A DNA stretch of 64,000 nucleotides, taken from the NCBI GenBank assembly GCA_022495995.1, contig JAFEMH010000332.1, positions 434,001 through 498,000 of the forward strand. The letters are read 5' to 3'. Both the position numbers and the translations under genes were made by a program. Positions 35,560 through 47,268 of the stretch are shown here, in pieces. Every line of letters begins with the position of its first letter. Positions within the stretch are counted from its first letter, which is position 1. The notes below the pieces were generated by a model that saw only the letters and a list, made by a program, of their open reading frames with translations, searched no databases and was not told the origin of the DNA. The DNA is from Adenophora triphylla var. japonica (lineage: Eukaryota > Streptophyta > Magnoliopsida > Asterales > Campanulaceae).

Positions 35560-35823
35560 ATGACCGGGAATGGAGATGTGTTTGCCGCTCAGTCTGCCGG
35601 AGGATCGGTCTCTTTGGGTCTATCAAGTTTGAGCGAGATGTTTGCGGATGAGTTGAGGATGAATCTGGAAGCCGCTTTGACCAGAGAGCGTGAGGCCTGT
35701 CTATTGGCTCAGAATGCCAAGGCCCGTGAGGAAGAAGCTCATAACCGTTTTGTTGAGGCCATGAGAGCCAAAGGGATCGCAGGACTTCGTCGAGAGGACG
35801 GTTCTTATGAGGAGATCACGTAA
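35560..35823 (+). CDS. Element B gag, N-terminal ORF
   Basis: ATG at 35560 opens MTGNGDVFAAQS; a helical segment (FADELRMNLEAALTREREACLLAQNAKAREEEAHNRFVEAM) leads to KGIAGLRREDGSY and stops at 35823. The N-terminal gag ORF of element C (61811-62353) has the matching end RGIAAIPQSDGTF after a similar helix, so the region is shared. The frame is open upstream to 35362, but the ATG fits the homology. Probably the N-terminal part of one gag frame broken by mutation. Confidence 0.6.
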   Translation: MTGNGDVFAAQSAGGSVSLGLSSLSEMFADELRMNLEAALTREREACLLAQNAKAREEEAHNRFVEAMRAKGIAGLRREDGSYEEIT

Positions 35824-35888
35824 GACAGCCACAATGAGATCGGATCCGCTTCACCCGCCCAAATTTACTCAAATTAGCTTACAATGCG

Positions 35889-36406
35889 ATGCCTCCTCCA
35901 AGAAGCTATGCCCCGCGCCCCGATCAAATGTCATCTCCCGGAATGTTTGTGACTGACCAAGGAAGGTTCATTCCCCCATCCTCTCAAGGGTACAACCAAG
36001 TTATTCATCAAGGTGTTAGCAAGAATGGCGGTCAAACATCAAATTTCTTCGATCTCACTGCCTCTCCAACTCCCAATGCCCCAAAGATCGCAGCCGCATG
36101 GATCTCGCCAAGCAGTGTTATCCCCAACCCCTGGCTCGTAGTGTACCCCCGACGCTGTGGTGGTCAATCTAATGTGCAGCAGAATGGTCAATACCGTCTT
36201 TCAGAAATCGATTTGTCAAGACAATATTCCAAGGTATCGCCTAGCCTCGCACTCCAAGGCGCTTTTCTCAGCCTGCAGTGTGTTCCCCTCTTACCCAGCA
36301 TTTATATGGTTCTACTCCGCATTCGGCTCCCTGCATCAGTACAAGATTTTCTACTCTCGGTCAGTTCAGAAGTCAGTCAGCGTAGTTAGGTCCCCAGAAC
36401 CCCAGT
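35889..36406 (+). pseudogene. Element B gag linker, Pro/Ser-rich
   Basis: Starts MPPPRSYAPRPDQMSSPGMFV and is rich in Pro, Ser, Gln and Asn, like the linker in C (PPPPTYGMPSNQGNS). It loses frame and stops at 36389 before the capsid part begins in another frame. Confidence 0.55.
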
Positions 36407-38806
36407 GTGCAGTTTAATGGCTATGATATGTATGGGAACAGGATACCCAGCTCGATCAGCTTGTTGGACAGTAACATCAACATACCCAGTACCTTTGGTC
36501 TCCCACCAGCAGCTTTTCCCATTAGATCCAATCCAGAGTTTCCAGTGCCTTCATCAACAGTATCTCCCGCGATCCCCCAAGTTCCAGGATTGACGCCAGA
36601 AGTAACAGCCTTATTGAAACAGATGCAGCAACAGATCGATAAATTGACTGTGGGTTCTAGTGGTCTCAAGGTCGTGGACCCAGCTCAGGTAATGCCTTTG
36701 CCTCACAAGTTCAAAATGCCCAAAATGGATTTCGATGGTACTGCTTGCCCAAAAACGCATGTGGATACTTATGTTAGGACAATGGGAGCAATGGGCTGCA
36801 CGCCCGAGTTTATGGCATCCCACTTCCATCTGACTTTGAAGGGATCATGGCTCACATGGTTTTTGGCCCTGAAACAAGAATGCCGCTCCACCTGGAGCCA
36901 GATCACGGAGATTTTTTTGGAGAAGTACAAAGGCAATTTGGAATGGCGTACCACCCGGGATGATTTAGTGGGGACCATACAGAAGACTGATGAGTCAATT
37001 ACAGAATTCTATAAACGGTGGAATGCCAAGCTTAATGAGATATCAGAGCAAATACCCCTCCAGGACCAAAAAGATATCTTCTTGTCGTGTGTAAAGTCAG
37101 TACCCAGGGAAGCCATCGAAAAAGGTTGGTATCCAGATCTGCGAGAGATGGTTGGAATGAGAGCTAGAAGTGAAAACAGATTGTTCAATCAAACCCCGAA
37201 TACAAATGCCGGTGGTAGCACCGGTAATGGAGGATACCGATACCGAGCACCCAACCCTGTTTCAGCGATGGCGCCAAGAGGAAGGGAAGTGGCCAAAGAC
37301 AACAATATCAATAATCTGCAGAGAGGAGGTAGTAATGCGCAGAATGCAGTGAGATTTCAGCCTAAGCCGCAGCCGCGATTTGATGATTTGGTCATGTCTA
37401 CAGAGGAAGTTTTCAACGGATTGCTCCGGACCGGCATGATCAAGCCGCTGGAGAATTATAGTCCTGCCCATCCTAATCCCTATCTGGATGCTAGTAAGTA
37501 CTGTCGGTTTCACCAGTTCCCAGGGCACACCACAAATTCCTGCATAACCCTCAAAAAGATTATTCAAGGGCTCGTAGATGACAAGAAGATCGAGAAATCT
37601 CCTCGCCCAAATTTTGTCAGCAATCCTCTGCCAAATAACACCGTGAATCTCATGGATTTCGGGAAAGATTATTTTGTCAATGTAATAGAGTTTGGGGAAT
37701 CCGTAGATGGAAATGTTAGCAATGGTTGTAATAAGGTTGTGACTGATGTAATCCCTCGTTCTAATGAAATGAAAGATAACTTCTGCTATGTTTTGTATCT
37801 TGATGACTTGCATGATTTGAATAATGCTGTCGAGTATGATGATTATGAAGAGCACTTGGTTGTTAACACTATATCCTCCATGGCGCCTAGAGATTTCCCA
37901 ATCTCTCTGGAGGAACTCAGGATAGTGGCTAATGTAGAGGTGCCATTATCCATAAATGAAATAAGACAGGCGGCATGGCCGTACAGCACTCGCCCTGTAC
38001 CGCTCACACTAGCAGAGCTCAAGGAGGCCAGCAAGGAATTTGTGGTTGATGATCATCAAGAAGTTAATCTGTTGACTCGGTCAGGGAGAATGTTGGGATT
38101 GAATAATTCAGATCCATCCGAGAAAGGTAAGGCAGTTGCGGTCTCTAATCCCCAGTCCTCTCAGAATCCTTACAGATCGGCAGGAGGTGAAGAAGTCCAG
38201 GAAGACCCGATCCTAACGCAGTTGAAGAGAACACAAGCCGATATCTCCTTATGGTCTCTACTCACATCCTCTTACCCTCACAAACTAAAGTTGGAAGAAG
38301 CCTTGTCCAAAACCAAAGTATCTGTCAACGCCACTCCAGACGAGGCCTGTCAGCTGATTGGAACTGCGCAGTATGGGAACATCATTACTTTTACGGATCT
38401 TGACCTGCCTGCTTACGGTGCGAAGCATAATGAGTCTCTACACATCACGGTACCCCTGGAAGGACGACGGATTCCCCATGTGTTGATAGACAATGGGTCG
38501 GCTATGAATGTGCTCCCTGCTAAAATGATTAGTATGTTAGACATTAATGCGCAGAACCTTAAACCATCCAACCAAACCATAAAGGCCTACGATTCGACAT
38601 CTAGGGCAGTGTTGGGGATAGTCTCTCTGAATTTGATGTTTGGGGGCAAGGAGATGATGGTAGAATTCCAAGTTATCGACATTCCGGTCACATTCTCAGC
38701 ATTATTAGGCAGACCGTGGATTCATGAAATTGGAGCGGTAGCCTCCACTCTCCACCGTTGTTTAAAGTTTGTGCAAGAAGGGAGTGTTGACAACCATTTA
38801 CGGTGA
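36407..38806 (+). CDS. Element B gag capsid, zinc knuckle and protease (799 codons)
   Basis: Long open frame without a proper ATG at its start; it continues gag by frameshift. Gag domain about residues 95-250 (PLPHKFKMPKMDFDGTACPKTHVDTYV, HFHLTLKGSWLTWF, ITEFYKRWNAKL). Single CCHC-type knuckle CRFHQFPGHTTNSC at residue 366. After a linker (DPILTQLKRTQADISLWSLL), the protease: VLIDNGSAMNVLP with catalytic Asp at residue 695, then AYDSTSRAVLG and ALLGRPWIH. The frame ends after the protease. Gag forms the particle; protease matures it. Confidence 0.9.
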   Translation: MQFNGYDMYGNRIPSSISLLDSNINIPSTFGLPPAAFPIRSNPEFPVPSSTVSPAIPQVPGLTPEVTALLKQMQQQIDKLTVGSSGLKVVDPAQVMPLPHKFKMPKMDFDGTACPKTHVDTYVRTMGAMGCTPEFMASHFHLTLKGSWLTWFLALKQECRSTWSQITEIFLEKYKGNLEWRTTRDDLVGTIQKTDESITEFYKRWNAKLNEISEQIPLQDQKDIFLSCVKSVPREAIEKGWYPDLREMVGMRARSENRLFNQTPNTNAGGSTGNGGYRYRAPNPVSAMAPRGREVAKDNNINNLQRGGSNAQNAVRFQPKPQPRFDDLVMSTEEVFNGLLRTGMIKPLENYSPAHPNPYLDASKYCRFHQFPGHTTNSCITLKKIIQGLVDDKKIEKSPRPNFVSNPLPNNTVNLMDFGKDYFVNVIEFGESVDGNVSNGCNKVVTDVIPRSNEMKDNFCYVLYLDDLHDLNNAVEYDDYEEHLVVNTISSMAPRDFPISLEELRIVANVEVPLSINEIRQAAWPYSTRPVPLTLAELKEASKEFVVDDHQEVNLLTRSGRMLGLNNSDPSEKGKAVAVSNPQSSQNPYRSAGGEEVQEDPILTQLKRTQADISLWSLLTSSYPHKLKLEEALSKTKVSVNATPDEACQLIGTAQYGNIITFTDLDLPAYGAKHNESLHITVPLEGRRIPHVLIDNGSAMNVLPAKMISMLDINAQNLKPSNQTIKAYDSTSRAVLGIVSLNLMFGGKEMMVEFQVIDIPVTFSALLGRPWIHEIGAVASTLHRCLKFVQEGSVDNHLR

Positions 38807-39404
38807 TAGCGTCGCGATCGGGAAACCAAAGACCAATACCTTACCAAAGGATGGAAATCAAGCTCGACCAGAGAATCCGATGCTCAGTGGATTCACGATT
38901 GAGAAACCTAAAGGGCAGGTCTGCACCATAGATTTGACGACATCTTCAGACAAGATTCCCCCTGTGTTGAAAATGATGAGAGGTATGAGCTATATCCCTA
39001 GTCTGGGACTGGGGAAACGCCAACAGGGACCGTGTAGGCTTGTGTTGCCAGAAGCTAAGAGGAACAAACAAGGCCTGGGATATACTGTGACTAAGGAAGA
39101 CAAAGCATACAATAAGACTGAAGCATTTAAAGAAAGGATGACCGCAGCTGCTGGTAAAAGGTACAAGAGGCCTGAGATGCGCCCGTACAGTTGGTCTTTG
39201 AACATGCACTTTGTCAAAGAAGATGGAGATATGTTCGTTTGCCCAGAACCGAGGCTGAGCCAAATGGAAGAAAGAATGAGAACAATCCAGAGGTTTGCCA
39301 ACAGCCAAAACCCTAGAAGGAAATGTTTAACAGCTTGCCCAAAAGGCCAGGTATCACCGCCACTTACGAGAACAGCTACCATTTCTGGGGGCCTGATTTT
39401 GTGA
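38769..39404 (+). pseudogene. Element B post-protease region with a G-patch-like motif
   Basis: Continues the protease in another frame (LTTIYGDSVAIGKP). It then reads MMRGMSYIPSLGLGKRQQG...KQGLGY, which resembles the Gly-rich G-patch segment after the protease of Tat elements. Element C has the same order (NFIPGLGLGKRLQG, VQGLGY). A role in RNA binding is inferred only. Confidence 0.65.
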
Positions 39405-40261
39405 ATCAGCTCGAAAAGCTTGCCCTGGATGAGCCCACAATGTGCAAGATCCGCCGTGCTGGCCCCGTGGATATTGATGGTGATTTGGCAGATTTGTTTA
39501 AAGAGCGTGGGCCGTCGAGCTCGAGGATGGTATGCTTTTGACATAAGCACTTACAGAAAGGGCGGTTGTTGCCAAGGAGCCGAGTGATTTGATTGACTTT
39601 TCCTTTGATAGCGAGGTGGTGGCTATGCTAGAATTCAAGAAAGAGCCGCCAGAAGCTAAACAGTTTGGAGACCGTTGCAGAGAGACCGTTGCAGAATTGG
39701 ACTTCATTCCGAGGACCGGTCGCCGACAGGGAGACTATGATTGGAAAGCTTGGGCTCAAGCCTCGTCCTTGTCCCTCTGAGTCTAAATTTGTCCCTCGTG
39801 TCTTGAGTCGGTCTCCTGAATCCCTTGTGATTGAATTCGAGTCTTCTGATCGGTCTGACGTCCTCACGACGGAAGACCGTCTTCGAGTTGTAAACACTGT
39901 TTTTCCCTTTGCTTTGAATAAAATGGTCGATCTTTCTGAGTATCCCGTGATTGCAAATCTAACAATTGAACGCTTAACCAAGAATAATCATCAAGATTTA
40001 AAAATAATTAAGCCTAATTCAATTGAAGATAATGCAGACTTAATAGATGAGCAAATTTTAGAAAAGGATTCAAAGCAGGTTTGCAAGCAAAAGGAGAGCC
40101 GGGCCCAAGCTGCCGATGAGGTATTAACAACGGTGAACCTGGGAACAGCCGAAGAATCCAAAGAAACACAGATTGGTAGCTTCTTCTCTAGAGATGAACG
40201 GGCTACCCTGATCGAGCTTCTTAAAGAATTTATGGACGTCTTTGCCTGGTCCTAAAAAGAC
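39405..40261 (+). pseudogene. Element B linker between protease and RT
   Basis: Frames at 39323-39541 and 39665-40255 cover it. The second ends ATLIELLKEFMDVFAWS, the segment that precedes RT in Ty3/gypsy elements, and hits TAA at 40253. In Ogre an intron is known between protease and RT; I could not place one here. Confidence 0.55.
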
Positions 40262-41642
40262 ATGCCTGGGCTGGATACATCTATCGTAGAACATCGGATA
40301 CCTCTAGATCCAGAGATTAAGCCGATCAAGCAAAAACTGAGGCAGATCAAGCCCGAGTGGTCCTTGCAGGTGAAAGAAGAAATTGAAAAACTTTTACGGG
40401 TAGGCTTTATCAAAGTAATCGAATACCCAACTTGGCTGGCAAATATAGTCACGGCCACAAAAGCAAACGGAAAGGTTCGAGTCTCGCGTAGATTTTCGGG
40501 ATCTCAACAAGGCTAGTCCCAAGGATGACTTCCCTTGCCCAATATTGATATGCTAGTAGATGCAACCGCGAACTTCGAGGTCAAGTCCTTCGTTGATGGT
40601 TTTGCGGGTTACAATCAGATCAAAATGGCCGAGGAAGATCAGACAAGACAAATTTACAACTCCGTGGGGTACTTATTGTTACACAAGTAATGCCATTTGG
40701 ACTAAAGAATGCCGGGCTACCTATCGTAGAGCCGTCACTACCCCGTTTCACGACATGATCCACAAGGAGATTGAAGTGTATGTAGATGATATGATTATTC
40801 ACTCGAAAGGGTCGATGGACAAAGATTTCATTGATTTAAGGAAGTTCTTCAACAGACTCCGAGAGCACTCCATGAGATTAAATCCAGCCAAGTGCACCTT
40901 TGGGGTTATTCGCGGTAAAGTCCTAGGGTATATGGTCACAGAGCGCGGCATCGAGGTAGATCCCAAAAAAGTTAAGGCGATTGTTGAAATGAAACCACCT
41001 AGAACTGTCTCCGAGGTAAAGGGCTTCATGGGTCGACATACAAGACATCACAGATTTGTCAATCAACTGACCTCCATGTGTGAGCCGATCTTCAAGCTAC
41101 TAAAGAAGAATCAGGAAGTGGTTTGGAATGAAGAATGCCAACTAGCTTTCGAGAGGATCAAAGCTTACCTCGTCAATCCTCCCATTCTTTGTCCGCCTCA
41201 CGGGAGCAAGCCTCTACTGCTATATTTGACGGTCACAGATACAACCACTGGGGCTATGCTAGCACAAGAGAAGAAGGATTCAAAGATTGAGAATGCCATA
41301 TACTTTGTTAGCCGCAAATTCCAAGGTAGCGAGTTGAACTACTCTGCCCTCGAGAAGACATGCACAGCTTTGGTTTGGGTGGTTGGAAAGCTAAAGCACT
41401 ACATGCTATCCCACACCGTACACTTGGTCTCCAAGATGGACCCGATCAGATACCTGTTCCAGGGTGACAGAGGTAACATCTCTACCAGATTGGCAAAATG
41501 GACCTTCTTCCTAGCCGAGTTCGACATCAAATATGTGATCCGGAAATCAATCAAAGGACAGTGCTTGATCAATTGGCCGATTTCCCAAGATGTAAGCCCG
41601 AGGACCAGATCTCCGCTTCCGATGAGGGGATTCTTGTTATAG
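40262..41642 (+). pseudogene. Element B reverse transcriptase and RNase H
   Basis: RT starts MPGLDTSIVEHRIPL and reads to TWLANIVTATKANGKVR, where the frame is lost. DGFAGYNQIKM and PWGTYCYT are split among frames (about 40490-40740). The catalytic YVDDM box is intact near 40780. RNase H follows (LLLYLTVTDTTTGAMLAQE, YFVSRKFQGSELNYSALEKTC). At least three indels fall in the RT palm, so no active enzyme can be made. Confidence 0.85.
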
Positions 41643-41930
41643 AAAGCGGCAACCGGTGGCGCTATTCTTTGATGGAGCAAACGAACAAAAGAGGTAATGG
41701 CATCGGGATGGTACTAGTAGACCCGAACGACATGCATACCCCCATAGCTATCAAGCCGAACTTCTGCTACCAACAATGCCCGAATATGAAGCTTGCATAG
41801 CTGGTCTTGAGGCTGCCCTAGAGCGACATGTGGAGGAGTTAGAAGTGTTTGGCGATTCCCTCGATAATAAATCAAGCTGCCAACAGATGGAAAACTTCTG
41901 ATCCGTGTCTCCGCAGGTATCACGCTTACA
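41643..41930 (+). pseudogene. Element B second RNase H domain
   Basis: Fragments in alternating frames: NKRGNGIGMVLVDPNDMHTP, EYEACIAGLEAALERHVEELEVFGDS. The matching block in C is in one frame (51251-51736). Dual RNase H marks the Tat lineage. Confidence 0.75.
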
Positions 41931-43416
41931 TTGCGCAGCTCGTCGCCGCTCAAGGAAGTGTCATTCCAATTCCCGCCGCGAGACAAGAATAGATTTGCCG
42001 ATGCCCTAGCTACTCGGCCTCGTTGGTGGAAATCCCAAGGAAAGTCAATCAAACCGTTCGTGGCCTGTAGGCGAGAAAATCCTGCATACTGCTGTGAAAT
42101 AGAGATCAAAACCGTCAATGAGCCTTGGTACAACCAAATTTTCCAATATCTCAAGCATGGTGAAGCATCCTTCCCTGTTGACAAAGAAGGAAACTCAAAA
42201 GGTGTTCATGCCAAAAGTTTGCAAGCTCTAAAGAGAATATCCACACAGTACGTCATACTTAGCAATGAGTTATGGAAGAAAAGGGAAGGTTGCCAACTCC
42301 TGCTCTGTATCAGCAAAGAAAAGGCCCAAAGAGTAATGGAAGATGTTCACAACGGTGCTCGCGGACCTCATATGAACGCTCGATCTCTTATGCATAGTAT
42401 TATCAGCCGGGTTACTTGGATCACTATGGAGACTGATTGCATCCAGTTTGTGCGGACTTGTGATAAATGCCAGCGATTCTCTAACCTGAACCACATCCCT
42501 CCTCATGACCTATACTGTATGACAACTCCGTGGCCCTTCGCAACATGGGGGATTGATGTCATTGGGAAAATAACTCCGCCCGGAAGCAATGGACATTCAT
42601 TTGTATTAGTTGCAGTCGATTACTTCACAAAGTGGGTAGAAGCTGCGTCTTACAAAGTGCTCACAGCTAAGAAAGTTGCTCTCTTCATAAAGGAACAGAT
42701 CTTCTGCCACTACGGAGTCCCGAATGAGATCATTTCTGACAATGGAACCCATTTCGAAGGAGAAACTGATCGGATACTCACTGAATACAAGGTCAAGCGC
42801 CATAAATCTTCACCATACAGACCGCAGACGAACGGTGCTGTTGAAGCTGCCAATAAGAATTTGGAGAGAATCATAAAGAAGATGGCCGAACGAGGACGAG
42901 ATTGGCCAGAGAAGGTGTATTTAGCATTGTGGGGCTACCGCACTTCAATTCGAACTGCCACCGGCGCAACTCCATATGCTTTGACCTACGGAATGGAGGC
43001 TGTCATGCCCATTGAGTTAGAGATCCCATCCCTCAGGGTTCTACTCGAGAATGAAGTAAATGAGATTGAATGGCTCCAAAGTCGATATAATGAATTGGCT
43101 CCGTTAGACGAACGCAGATTAAAAGCCATGGAGCATAACCGGGCATATCAGAAAAGAATGGCCCGTGACTTTGACAAGAAAGTGAAACCTGTGGACATCA
43201 AGGTTGGTGATCTCGGTCCTTAAGATGAAGCCCTCGAATCGTAGCAAAGGCATTAGGCAAATGGGCACCCGTTTGGGTCGGACCGTTTCTAGTGAAGAAA
43301 ATATTCTCCTGAGGAGCTATGCAAATGATGCATTTGGATGGCAACCCATTTCGCACCCCCGTCAACGGCGACAAGTTGCGGAGGTATTATGTGTGGATCG
43401 AGTCTTTTCCCCTCTA
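41931..43416 (+). CDS. Element B integrase
   Basis: Open from the end of the second RNase H to 43223, then a frameshift to the C-terminal end (MQMMHLDGNPFRTPVNGDKLRRYYV). Zinc domain: DVHNGARGPHMN and CDKCQRF. The core keeps the triad in WGIDVIG, IISDNGTHF and NGAVEAANKN. The C-terminal part ends near 43415 with the YYV that also closes the C integrase (RYFV). Confidence 0.85.
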
Positions 43417-43658
43417 TAAAAAAAAAATAATAATAAAAAAAGAAAATAGAGATAAAGGGGCAATAAAATTGTCCCAGATGAGACTGAAAACCTCTCAAAA
43501 GGCAGTCCATACAAAAACAAGGGACGCGCCCGGTGCTAGAAGAATATACCCAGCTAGACCGAAAACCCTAAAAAGGGCGGTCTAGGTAAAAAACAGGGTT
43601 GCACCATGTCCCCCTTCTGTCTTCCCCTTTCTTAAACACAAAAGTTGATTGAGTTGAA

Positions 43659-43706
43659 CTACGGAGACCTGAGCCCCTTAGTTCTCTTTACAAAAGGGGA
43701 ACGTAG
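43659..43706 (+). other. Type-1 hairpin between integrase and the antisense gene (B)
   Basis: CTACG...GCCCCTT, a loop of about 14 bases, AAGGGG...ACGTAG. The counterpart in C is 49724-49678 with the same stems and a different loop. Confidence 0.7.
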
Positions 43707-43978
43707 GCAACCACTTGTGGTTCGGTCTAAAATTGCTGCAAAATCTCTCATCCTGCCAAAAAGTGCTTTGATTATAGTTCCAAAGCTTTTCAAAGATTCA
43801 TTTTGAGTTAATACTCTTGTTGATGAGTTCAAGCACAGCCTACTTTTGATTCAAAAAGCCTGCTGTGAATAAAAGGCAATAAATTTTCAACATCTATTTC
43901 GTCTGCATTAAGTAATCAAAGGATACTCATGTTCCATACAATAATTCCTACTCTCAAAACACAGAGCAAAATAGTCTC

Positions 43979-45560
43979 CTATCTCTTAGAAAAGTGTCTA
44001 GAAACTCGTCCCCGCTCCCGAACTCGCTCCTCTGTCCTTCCTCTTCCTCGGTCCCCGGGAGGTCTTTGGCTTAGGAATGTCGAATAAATTGGTTTGAGCC
44101 CGTCCTGGCCTCGTATAACACGCACCGGTGGTTCAATCGCACCAGCCTCCCTCAAGGCGGCCCTAGCAATCCTCTCTTGTCTCAAGATCTCTCTCGCGAG
44201 CCATCACTTCTGGATCATCCCTCAAAGCAGCCCTCCGCATCTCTTGTTTCCGATAGTCCTCAGCAACATCACCGGTAACATTGTCTGGGTTTCCCCGTGC
44301 CTCTGTATCCCTGAGAGACCGACTGGACGGATAATCTGCTCCCAAGTATTCCCGACGACGAGCCTCTATAGCCAACTGTACAAGACCCTGATGCTCCTCA
44401 TACCAAGTCAGATACTCTGTGGTCAGAAATGTAAACTCTCTGGACTGCCGAAGAAGTACACGAGTGGGAAGAAAACCCTCCAGAAAGGATCTCGCGAAAA
44501 ACCGTATAGCTCCGGGGCTCGGCCATAGACATCGAACAAAGATCGGCCATCGCCTCCCTCAAAGCTCGGAAAATATGCTGAGGGTATCTATACTGTCTGC
44601 TCACCAATGATGGGATACATAAAGAAGATACATGCAAGCCTGGCAGCCTGACTACTATTGATCCATCCTGAATTTCCCTCATGGTCTATAAGTTCCAGGC
44701 AGGAATCCAAAAGCTCAGATCAGTAGTACCGTATCGCGACAATCTCATCTGCCAACTGTCAACGGCCATATCCCTCAGTAGCCTGCGTGGCTGGGTCACC
44801 CAAGGCATTGCCATCCGACCCTCCGGTAATGGCCCAATCAAGCGCAACCTCTCAGAGAACCACAGAGATAACAAACCGGGCCGCTCGCTCCCATGAAACC
44901 CGATCCCCGCCAGCCGATGCCATGGTAGGTCTCACCAAGAACAAAGGGTACAATGTCCATCTCCCCTTGGTCGGATTGAATTTGACGAAGATCCACACCC
45001 CGATCACCCCTCAACTGCCTGACAATCTCCAGCAACGCATTTGAGCAGACTCCGACATATCCGCAGAAATAATAAGCCGACAGGTGAACTGCATAAATAT
45101 ATCCAAAGAGGTAGAAAGGTAAAACAACTCAGGATGGGACAGGCATAACCTAGCCATCCGAGTCAAGTCTATGGACCCATCACCCAGAATCATAAATAAC
45201 ACCTGATCCACTGGCAGACACAAGAAGTTCGATAACTGCTCCACAACCGACCGACCGTCCCGTGGGAATGCTACAGTTGCCGCCTCGCCCAAGCCTGTCA
45301 ATGCCCTAAAGTCTTCCATGGTTGGGGTCAAGTCATTATATGACAAAGAAAAGACGGGCCGCTCTGAGTCCCAGAAACAGGATGCGGCAGAAGCAAATCC
45401 CGCCGACCCTCCAATCCTTTCAAGGACCAAATGCACGGCATATTGTACCGCTTGTCAATAACCCTCCTATGTTGCCTCAGATGAAATCCCCAAATTTCGA
45501 CAAAATCCTGATGAAATTGACATTCCCGAGAAGCAACCTCTTTGCTATAATGCTCCATTG
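43979..45560 (-). pseudogene. DUF7745-like gene, antisense in element B
   Basis: On the minus strand: MEHYSKEVASRECQFHQDF (45558), a frameshift, then ASCFWDSERPVFSLSYNDLTPTMEDFRALTGL (45436-45011), the FWD/TPT.E.F signature. Further frames run to 44375 with REYLGADYP and TGDVAEDY and a basic Arg-rich end (about 43985). The tail aligns with the gene in C: RRRExLGxDYP, then EAxxNPxNxTGD. It is homologous to, but clearly diverged from, the copy split by this element. At least four frameshifts or stops. Confidence 0.7.
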
Positions 45561-46439
45561 CAGCCGAAAGTATCAGTCTTGGCTAAAGAATTCGCTTATC
45601 TGCCAAGTAGGGGCTTTTGGTTTCCTCTGCTAAGAAGACAGTGTTTGAAAATGAAGCCTGAACCAACTCTAAAAAGGACCTGTTACGAGCTTCACTCAGT
45701 CGTGCGACATAATAGATCAAGCAGACCTGGCATGTCGGGCGACACATATTGGTTGACATCAGACAGTATGGAAAGGCCTACAGTGGTTACCCCAGATCAC
45801 TTTCCAACTCGTTGTTGCTGTAATACACCCCCTACCCTCATATACGTGCCCATGAAAATGCACGGGAGAGGACCCCCCTACTATGCACACCTATCCGAGA
45901 CAGTTCTAAAATCTCATGAACAAACCCGACAAAGCGGACCTCTTAATACAATGATCGTGTTTCCTTCCTGCAATGCATTTACTCGTGCAAACAAGCTAAC
46001 ATAGGTTAATCTTTGCTAACGAGCTCGTTTAGTTAGATGTGGCATTTGGAATGTTGTTCCCTCAGTGTACAATGATCAACCGAGTCTCACGAACCTCAGA
46101 CCGGCCTCGTGCAAAACCAAAAAAAGAACAAAAGTCCGTATCTATGACAGTCTCCCAAGCAGAGCACACCAAGATCAAAAGTTCCAAGATCAACGACCCC
46201 AAAGTTCCAAAAAGCCAACTCCCTAGAAAGCAGATTCCCCGGCTTACCAAGCAAAAATTCCAAAAAGCCAGCTCCCCAGAAAGCAGAGTCCCCGGCTTAC
46301 CAAGCGAAAGTTTCAAAGACCAGTAGCCTCGAAGCACAGACAAAAGCAGAGTCCCCGGCTTACCAATAGAAGTCCAGGACATAAAAATCAACAAGCAACA
46401 AAGACCGTCCAGCAGCAAAACCAGTAAAAGAACAGCAAA
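45561..46439 (-). other. Upstream region of the antisense gene, with short repeats
   Basis: No gene. AGAGTCCCCGGCTTACCAA and variants recur at about 46225, 46285 and 46345. GTCGTGCGACA-like words occur near 45705 and 45740, as in the LTR. Confidence 0.5.
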
Positions 46440-46960
46440 AGGGAAAGCAGTAGCGTGAGACCCCTAGCAGCTATACTTATCCCCAAAGTGAAAGCAAGAG
46501 CGTGAGACCCCCGGGCAGCCTATACTTATCCCCAAAGAGTAGGAAAGCAGTAGCGTGAGACCCCTGGCAGCTATACTTATCCCTAAAAAGCAGGAAAGCA
46601 GTAGCGTGAGACCCCTGGCAGCTATACTTATCCCCAAAAAGCAGGAAAGCAGTAGCGTGAGACCCCTGGCAGCTATACTTATCCCCAAAAAGTAGGAAAG
46701 TAGTAGCGTGAGACCCCTGGCAGCTATACTTATACTTATCCCCAAAGAACAGAAAAAGCAGCAGTAGCGTGAGACCCCTGGCAGCTACCTTGCACCAACA
46801 AAGTGGTATGAGTCCCGCCGGCATCCACGAAGACTAGTTGTAGCATGAGACCCACCGGCAGCTACAACCCGTCAAACAGCGATAGCATGAGACCCGCCGG
46901 CAGCTATTCGCCAAAAAACCAGTTGCAGCATGATACCCTCCGGCAGCTACAACCTAGCAC
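46440..46960 (+). repeat. Tandem repeat, about 51-57-bp unit, seven or more copies
   Basis: AGTAGCGTGAGACCCCTGGC then AGCTATACTTATCC recurs from 46453 to about 46790, then degenerates to GCATGAGACCCGCCGGCAGC units until 46960. Frames on the minus strand (93 and 115 aa) are pure repeat translation. Confidence 0.9.
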
Positions 46961-47095
46961 CAAAGGCAGCTACTAGCCAATCGCAGTAGTACCGACCCCT
47001 CAGGAAGTCACAGGTAAGCACAACAAAGGTATGAAGACACATCTCTACCCCTTTCTTGCTTGTAGTCAGTTTTGGTAATTCCGAACTACGATTTG

Positions 47096-47124
47096 GCTTG
47101 ATTCCCTTTTTAAGGGATACGTAG
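47096..47124 (+). other. Type-2 hairpin next to the element B polypurine tract
   Basis: CTACG...ATTCCCTT-TTT-AAGGGAT-ACGTAG. The inner stem is longer than in A or C but paired throughout. Confidence 0.7.
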
Positions 47125-47254
47125 GAATCCTTTCTCAGAAAGGTCCAGCCATCCGATTCCCCAGATTCACCTTCTAGCCCGTTGCCTTATCCCCTGATGC
47201 TCATTGGGATTGGGTCTTATTTTATCGACAACCCCACTTTTTTCAAAAGTGACG

Positions 47255-47268
47255 TTGCCGAGGGGCTC
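47255..47268 (+). other. Polypurine tract of element B
   Basis: TGCCGAGGGGCTC directly before TGTAAGTACGCC. Confidence 0.8.

Noticed and set aside
46464..46824. Minus-strand frames of 93 and 115 codons with GDKYSCQGSHA-type repeats
   Set aside because: Translation of the 51-57-bp tandem repeat.
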